Source of the DNA: an uncultured Erysipelotrichaceae bacterium
GTDB lineage: Bacteria; Bacillota_I; Bacilli_A; Erysipelotrichales; Erysipelotrichaceae
Assembly: GCA_947649125.1 (NCBI GenBank)
Contig: CANSQL010000008.1
Coordinates: 1 to 58,813, forward strand
Length of the DNA: 58,813 nt
Reading direction: 5' to 3'
The first letter of the stretch is position 1, and each line of letters begins with the position of its first letter. Positions 54,307 to 58,813 of the stretch are shown here, piece by piece. A program made the position numbers and the translations under genes. The notes beneath the pieces were generated by a model, which saw nothing but the letters and a program-made list of their open reading frames with translations, did not search any database and was not told the origin of the DNA.

Positions 54307-57300
54307 TTAGTCTGATTCTTTTCTCAGCAAGCTGTTTGATTTCTTCATCGTAAACAGTAGCAGCATACCAAGCATAACATTTAAGAATCCGCTCATATCA
54401 ACCGTAGAACTTGTAGTTGCAGTATTTACAATCGGATTGTCGCTTGATACGATTGCATAATAGGAATTGTGATTAGTAGTAAACGTAATATAACCGTTTT
54501 CTACTTTAGACGGAACTGTTGTTGCCTTTCCGTCATCGGTAATATATACAATGCCTAAATAACGCTTAGCCAATAATTCATCATCAAGCTTAATCTTAAT
54601 TGTAAAGCTTCCGCTCGGAACATATTGTGCTCCCTTACGCAGCATATAAATATCATATATTTTTTCAATATTATATTTAGATACATCATGTTTATTTTTA
54701 ATCTTTTGAATGATTTCAGCTTTCGCTTCCTTAGCTAGCGCTTCTACAATCAACTGAACATCCTCATGAAATTTACCGATAATCGTTACTTCATTCTTAT
54801 TGTTATGGATTTGATTCACGTAACCCGGTTTCATGGGTTCATTAGGTTTGATTGGATTATCCGGCAAAGGATTAGGCTTCGGATTAGGATCGGTAGAATC
54901 AACCTTTACAAGCTCTTTTATCGCATTCTCTAATACATGGCGCGCAGCATCTACATCTTCCTGTGTTGCATCTGCATCTGCTTCTACTTCCTTTGCAGCC
55001 TTCAATGCCGCTTCCAACACTTTCCAGCTTTCTGCCGTATACTGATTCTCTGCTAATGCTTCCGCTTTTTTGATATCTGCAGTTAAATCACCCTTATATA
55101 CTTCATCCGGTAGCGATGGGTCCACCTTTTCCAAGCCATCTACAGCCGCCTCTAACGCTTCATATGCTTCATCAACCTTATCTTGAGTCGCATCCGCATC
55201 TGCTTCTACAGCCTTTGCAACCTTCAGTGCTGCTGCCAATTCCTTCCAGCTGTCCGCAGTATAGTGGTCCTCTGTTAAGGCTTCTGCCTTATGAATTGCG
55301 GCAGTTAAATCACCCTTATATACTTCATCCGGAAGGGATGGATCCACCTTTTTCAAGCCGGCTACAGCTTCCTCTAACGCTTCATATGCTTCATCAACCT
55401 TATCTTGAGTCGCATCCATATCTGCTTCTACATCCTTTGCGACCTTCAGTGCTGCTGCCAATTCCTTCCAGCTATCCGCAGTATAGTGATCCTCTGTTAA
55501 AGCTTCTGCCTTATGAATTGAAGCAATCAATCTATCCTTATCTACTTTAACAGCCTTGACTAATGCTTCACGTGCCGCCTTCAATGAGGTGTATGCTTCA
55601 TTAACCTCATCCTGTGTTGCGTCCACATCATCGTTTACCGTTTGTGCAGCAGTTAAAGCACTTTCCAAATCTGCCCAGCTGTCTGCTGTATAGTCTTTTT
55701 CCGTCAATTTCTCTGCCTTTTCAATCTCTGCTTCCAAAAGGCTCTTATCAACTACAACCTGTGTTGCGGCATATTCTCTGGCAAGTTCTGTCACCTTATC
55801 ATACATTCTGTCCGTTTCTGAATGTACGAGCATTCTTTGAACCTCATCGGCATAGGTTGCACTTCCGTTATGAGTACCTTTAGTAGGTAGCTTCATTGAT
55901 TTTGTCAGTGTTGTTATTTCCGTTTTATACTCATCGCTTTGTTCCATCAAATACTTCGCCTTCGCAACATCACGCATACCCTGCTTCAACATTTCATATC
56001 TCGGAGTGCTGTAGAAGGAAGCGTTATAATCAGCATCTATTTGATCACGTTCTACCGGATACACATACCATCCGTCACCCGGCTCCCAATAACGATAGCT
56101 GGCGTCACCATGCATATCATATACATAATTATCCCATGCCCAGCGCATAAAGCCATCGGTTCCTAAGGTCATTGTATACCAAATAGTCCAATAATTATCA
56201 CCCGGATCACTAATCATAAAGTTTGTAGGATAGTCACCTGTACAGGAATAGAAGGTAGTAGTTAAGCCTAACTCTCTTCTGTGATCTGACAACTGATTCA
56301 TCTGCGTCTGACTCGTTACATTACCTAGGTTGATTGAAATATCATCAACTCGATCGGTTAATGAATACTGATCCGGAGCCGCATAGTTTAATGCTGATGA
56401 AATTTTAAAGCTGTTGCCCTCAGAATCCGTTACAGATTCAATGGTGTTGACTGCAGCCGTTAAATCATCTAATTCACGTTCATCCATTGAAATATAGGTG
56501 ATATCAAACCAGCCTTTTTCTTTAGAGTGTTTCATGAAATCTGTTAAGAATGCAGACCACGCCGCATCACCGGCTGTCGTACCCGCTTTTAATACTTCAG
56601 TTTTATAAGCAGATGTAGCCTCATCATAATACTTGATTTGATTTCCCCAAGGAACGATACTGAAGCATTTAATTTTACCGATACCGTTTACCGGATCAAT
56701 AACTCCGGAATCGATCATGAAATTAATCCATTTATCATACCAGTCATAATTGAATTCCCATGTACCGTCACTTTTCTTTGTCCATTTAATCATAGACGGA
56801 TCATTATAATAAGACTGGTGACCCCAAGCTTCCTCCACGATGTTCGCAACAATATCATGACCGCCGTTATCCGCATATTCCTTTACGGACTCACGTAACA
56901 GATTAAAGTGCTGTTCAGTGAAATAGAAAGCATCATTAGAATCATTTGAAATACCGCCACTCGGAGTAGAGCCTAAGCCTAAATAATAATTCGCAACCGC
57001 AAACGGATGTTGCCAAATCTGTAATTCCGTCTTTTCGTTTTCCGGCTGAACAAGATTCAAAACTTCGATTTCATATGTTAATTCAATCGGATTCGCAAGT
57101 TCATCTGCGGTAACGGTAATTTTTCCCGTATAGTTACCCGGCACTGTTGCTTGAGGAACATTCATACTTACCCATGCGAAATTTGCGGTATTCTTTGCGG
57201 CATCATGCGCACCGCCCTTATGAATCACATCAGGGAAATCTAATACGGTTCCTGCCAAGTTTCTTCCATCGTTCGCTTTGACATTTTTCAGCCATTTAAT

Positions 57301-58719
57301 ATCTATATTATCAGCAGCAATTTTATTGCCGTTATTATCGGTAAAATCAGAAGCTGTAATATTGATATTATGCACATTGGCTTTTGCTAAAATATTAAGC
57401 TTTGAATTTAAGATGTCGCCCTTCCAAGCAACACCGCTCCAATTTCTAACGATTTCAGCTGCTAACAGATCATCAAAATCACGTTGCGTCTCCAACAGCT
57501 TTTCGTTGCCTACGGAAACATTTAAGTCTTTAATAGCAGGATCAACATTGACCGTAACAGAAACAGAAATAGCAGTATCTTTTACCGTCGCAGTAACCTG
57601 CGTTTGTGACTTCGTTTTACTGATTGCGGTAATATTTCCGTCAGCATCGATAGTAGCCACGGAAGAATCAGCACTGGAGTAAACAATTTCAGGTTCTTCA
57701 TTAAACCAAGGCTCATAAGAAATTGCCGGGAATTCAGCCGTTTGATTGATTCCTAAATCAATATCATCTGTATCCGCAAATATTCTTGTAATCGGCATGT
57801 CTTCATGATAAACCTTTAAATAATCTATCTGAAGGGCAGAGCCTGATTTCAGTTCAACCTTTAATGTATGCTCTTTGTTATCTAATTCAGAGGATTCAAA
57901 CAGCATTTGCTGATGCTGGGCACTGCCTGTAGTTGTCGCATCTGCAGTACCTACCTCTGCACCGTCTACACTGATTTTATACACACCGTGTCCGCTGTTC
58001 TTAGAACCGATAAGCTGAAATTTAGTTCCTACGAAGCGCATTTCAAAATAGCCGTCACTTGTGTAGTGCTCATATCCGTCATGAAAATATTCAGGATAAT
58101 AAGAATTGCCTCCGCCCCATGTTCCGGTATATTTGATCTTAAATAACTCATCGGTTTCGGTTGCCATCACATCCTCAATTACAGTAAAGCCGGTATCAGA
58201 GTTGCCGAAAACCTTTGCATAAACGAATTGTACACCATAGGTAGTACCGCTGCCTGTAGAAGCAGAATTTCGTTTATCTAATACAGTTACCTTCGCAGTA
58301 TGATCTCCCGGGCTCAATTCGGCACTCTCATACAACTTCACATTAGTTTGCGTTGTGCTCGCATAAGCATCATGCTCTGTCGCCGTTCCGCCATCAATCG
58401 CAACACTGAACATTGCATGATCGGCAGCCTTTTTCCCGTATAATTCCAGTTTTGTACCATTAAATGTTATATCAATGGTAGCGCCTGCCGAATTACTCCA
58501 ATGCTCTGTTACATCAGCAGAACTTCCGCCTGTCGTAGGCCAATAGTCCCAACCGCCGTTATTACTGTTACCGCTGGAATACACAAAGCGTGCATCATTA
58601 TCATCAATGATTTCGCCTTCATCAGCTGCTTTAATTTCTATGACTTGATTCATCGTAATCACTGAAACAAAGCAGCATGCAGCTAACAACAGTTTAGTAA
58701 ATTTTTGTATCGCTTTCAT
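54307..58719 (-). CDS. Secreted GH123/DUF4091-like glycosidase with FIVAR repeats
   Basis: 1470 residues. Signal peptide 1-31 (cleavage near IKA-AD). Two related beta-sandwich modules at about 35-170 and 175-307 share the F-x-GTK-hydrophobic-GxK pattern and may bind glycans. A Big_2 module spans about 308-392. A beta-domain leads into a TIM-barrel-like catalytic part (about 395-960). YISMDERE has adjacent Asp746-Glu747, the acid pair expected for GH123 substrate-assisted N-acetylgalactosaminidases; DUF4091 enzymes are related. Four FIVAR repeats (989-1272), a Pro-rich linker, a C-terminal beta-domain and a membrane segment with basic tail follow. No LPXTG is visible. RBS AGGAGGA. Likely cell-surface action on host glycans. 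Confidence 0.88.
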   Translation of the reverse strand: MKAIQKFTKLLLAACCFVSVITMNQVIEIKAADEGEIIDDNDARFVYSSGNSNNGGWDYWPTTGGSSADVTEHWSNSAGATIDITFNGTKLELYGKKAADHAMFSVAIDGGTATEHDAYASTTQTNVKLYESAELSPGDHTAKVTVLDKRNSASTGSGTTYGVQFVYAKVFGNSDTGFTVIEDVMATETDELFKIKYTGTWGGGNSYYPEYFHDGYEHYTSDGYFEMRFVGTKFQLIGSKNSGHGVYKISVDGAEVGTADATTTGSAQHQQMLFESSELDNKEHTLKVELKSGSALQIDYLKVYHEDMPITRIFADTDDIDLGINQTAEFPAISYEPWFNEEPEIVYSSADSSVATIDADGNITAISKTKSQTQVTATVKDTAISVSVTVNVDPAIKDLNVSVGNEKLLETQRDFDDLLAAEIVRNWSGVAWKGDILNSKLNILAKANVHNINITASDFTDNNGNKIAADNIDIKWLKNVKANDGRNLAGTVLDFPDVIHKGGAHDAAKNTANFAWVSMNVPQATVPGNYTGKITVTADELANPIELTYEIEVLNLVQPENEKTELQIWQHPFAVANYYLGLGSTPSGGISNDSNDAFYFTEQHFNLLRESVKEYADNGGHDIVANIVEEAWGHQSYYNDPSMIKWTKKSDGTWEFNYDWYDKWINFMIDSGVIDPVNGIGKIKCFSIVPWGNQIKYYDEATSAYKTEVLKAGTTAGDAAWSAFLTDFMKHSKEKGWFDITYISMDERELDDLTAAVNTIESVTDSEGNSFKISSALNYAAPDQYSLTDRVDDISINLGNVTSQTQMNQLSDHRRELGLTTTFYSCTGDYPTNFMISDPGDNYWTIWYTMTLGTDGFMRWAWDNYVYDMHGDASYRYWEPGDGWYVYPVERDQIDADYNASFYSTPRYEMLKQGMRDVAKAKYLMEQSDEYKTEITTLTKSMKLPTKGTHNGSATYADEVQRMLVHSETDRMYDKVTELAREYAATQVVVDKSLLEAEIEKAEKLTEKDYTADSWADLESALTAAQTVNDDVDATQDEVNEAYTSLKAAREALVKAVKVDKDRLIASIHKAEALTEDHYTADSWKELAAALKVAKDVEADMDATQDKVDEAYEALEEAVAGLKKVDPSLPDEVYKGDLTAAIHKAEALTEDHYTADSWKELAAALKVAKAVEADADATQDKVDEAYEALEAAVDGLEKVDPSLPDEVYKGDLTADIKKAEALAENQYTAESWKVLEAALKAAKEVEADADATQEDVDAARHVLENAIKELVKVDSTDPNPKPNPLPDNPIKPNEPMKPGYVNQIHNNKNEVTIIGKFHEDVQLIVEALAKEAKAEIIQKIKNKHDVSKYNIEKIYDIYMLRKGAQYVPSGSFTIKIKLDDELLAKRYLGIVYITDDGKATTVPSKVENGYITFTTNHNSYYAIVSSDNPIVNTATTSSTVDMSGFLNVMLGMLLLFTMKKSNSLLRKESD
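55090..55533 (-). repeat. Two 222-bp direct repeats within the FIVAR region
   Basis: Two near-identical 222-bp units (74 residues, each with YTADSWKELAAALKVAK and VDEAYEALE) lie head to tail, flanked by more diverged first and fourth copies. The phase is visible from the repeated block at 55081 and 55303. Recent in-frame expansion is likely. Confidence 0.85.
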
Positions 58720-58813
58720 CTTTGTCCTCCTATAAATTATAAATAATAATACAAGCCTCTAACCCTATGTCTGCAACACCTCACTTATATCTACAAATGT
58801 GTACTTTTGTAAA
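58720..58813. other. Upstream edge of the glycosidase gene
   Basis: The RBS AGGAGG lies at about 58726-58731. The remaining bases to the window end are AT-rich and probably carry the promoter, which I cannot define. Confidence 0.3.

Noticed and set aside
55090-55533. Direct repeats considered as a CRISPR or tandem-repeat array
   Set aside because: The repeats are 222 bp, in frame and encode FIVAR modules; there are no short spaced repeats.
55116-55550. 144-codon plus-strand frame rich in Pro/Leu/His
   Set aside because: It mirrors the FIVAR repeats of the glycosidase on the other strand; the repeated sequence explains the open frame.

Overview
This window looks like a chromosomal segment of a low-to-mid GC Bacillota, most likely an Erysipelotrichia-type gut Firmicute. 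The reasons are the HrcA/CIRCE heat-shock control, a tryptophan T-box, MraZ with its operator, a Feo operon, a D-Ala ligase of the VanC/VanG sequence type, and a large FIVAR-repeat surface glycosidase. The taxonomic call is inference; there is no rRNA or tRNA in the window. I found no insertion sequence, prophage or CRISPR array.

Layout. (1) 1-6.2 kb, minus strand: murF-ddl-alr cell-wall precursor operon, a nucleoid-associated-protein homologue and a polysaccharide deacetylase lipoprotein. (2) 6.3-9.5 kb, plus: typA, then trpS behind a tryptophan T-box leader. (3) 9.6-14.7 kb, minus: two tandem paralogous membrane-anchored proteins of unknown function, a zinc-ribbon membrane protein, clpB behind a promoter with two CIRCE boxes, and a small membrane protein. 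(4) 14.9-18.3 kb: an orphan gatZ/kbaZ-like gene, trxA, a Cof-type HAD phosphatase and a YbaK/EbsC deacylase. (5) 18.3-23.5 kb, minus: a shortened division/cell-wall cluster mraZ-rsmH-ftsL-pbp followed by an mreB paralogue. An intrinsic terminator lies between ftsL and pbp, and four 10-bp MraZ repeats lie upstream. (6) 23.9-29.0 kb: a divergent isochorismatase-like/WYL-regulator pair, then dapF-dapB-dapH divergent from an M20 deacetylase, which together make most of the acetylated diaminopimelate branch. (7) 29.0-34.6 kb, minus: hrcA-grpE-dnaK-dnaJ, then ispD. (8) 34.6-45.1 kb, plus: a roughly 0.8-kb non-coding leader, oppBCDFA, then two M24 peptidase paralogues flanking a guanylate-kinase-like gene, and an EamA/DMT exporter. 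(9) 45.4-47.1 kb, minus: pepF. (10) 47.4-51.3 kb, plus: SdpR-like repressor, SdpI-like membrane protein, ABC ATPase, ABC permease and a DUF3783-like protein. (11) 51.4-54.2 kb, minus: feoA-feoA-feoB and a FeoB-associated Cys-rich protein, with three metalloregulator-type palindromes. (12) 54.3-58.7 kb, minus: a 1470-residue secreted GH123/DUF4091-like protein with four FIVAR repeats.

Most of the window is core physiology. The parts most likely to hold something undescribed are the peptide-uptake island (opp plus two M24 peptidases, an altered-P-loop guanylate-kinase homologue and a DMT exporter), the orphan SdpR-SdpI-ABC module with a FIVAR-like tail in its last gene, the tandem unknown paralogues at 9.6-10.8 kb, and the VanC/VanG-like ligase sitting in the housekeeping alr/murF operon.
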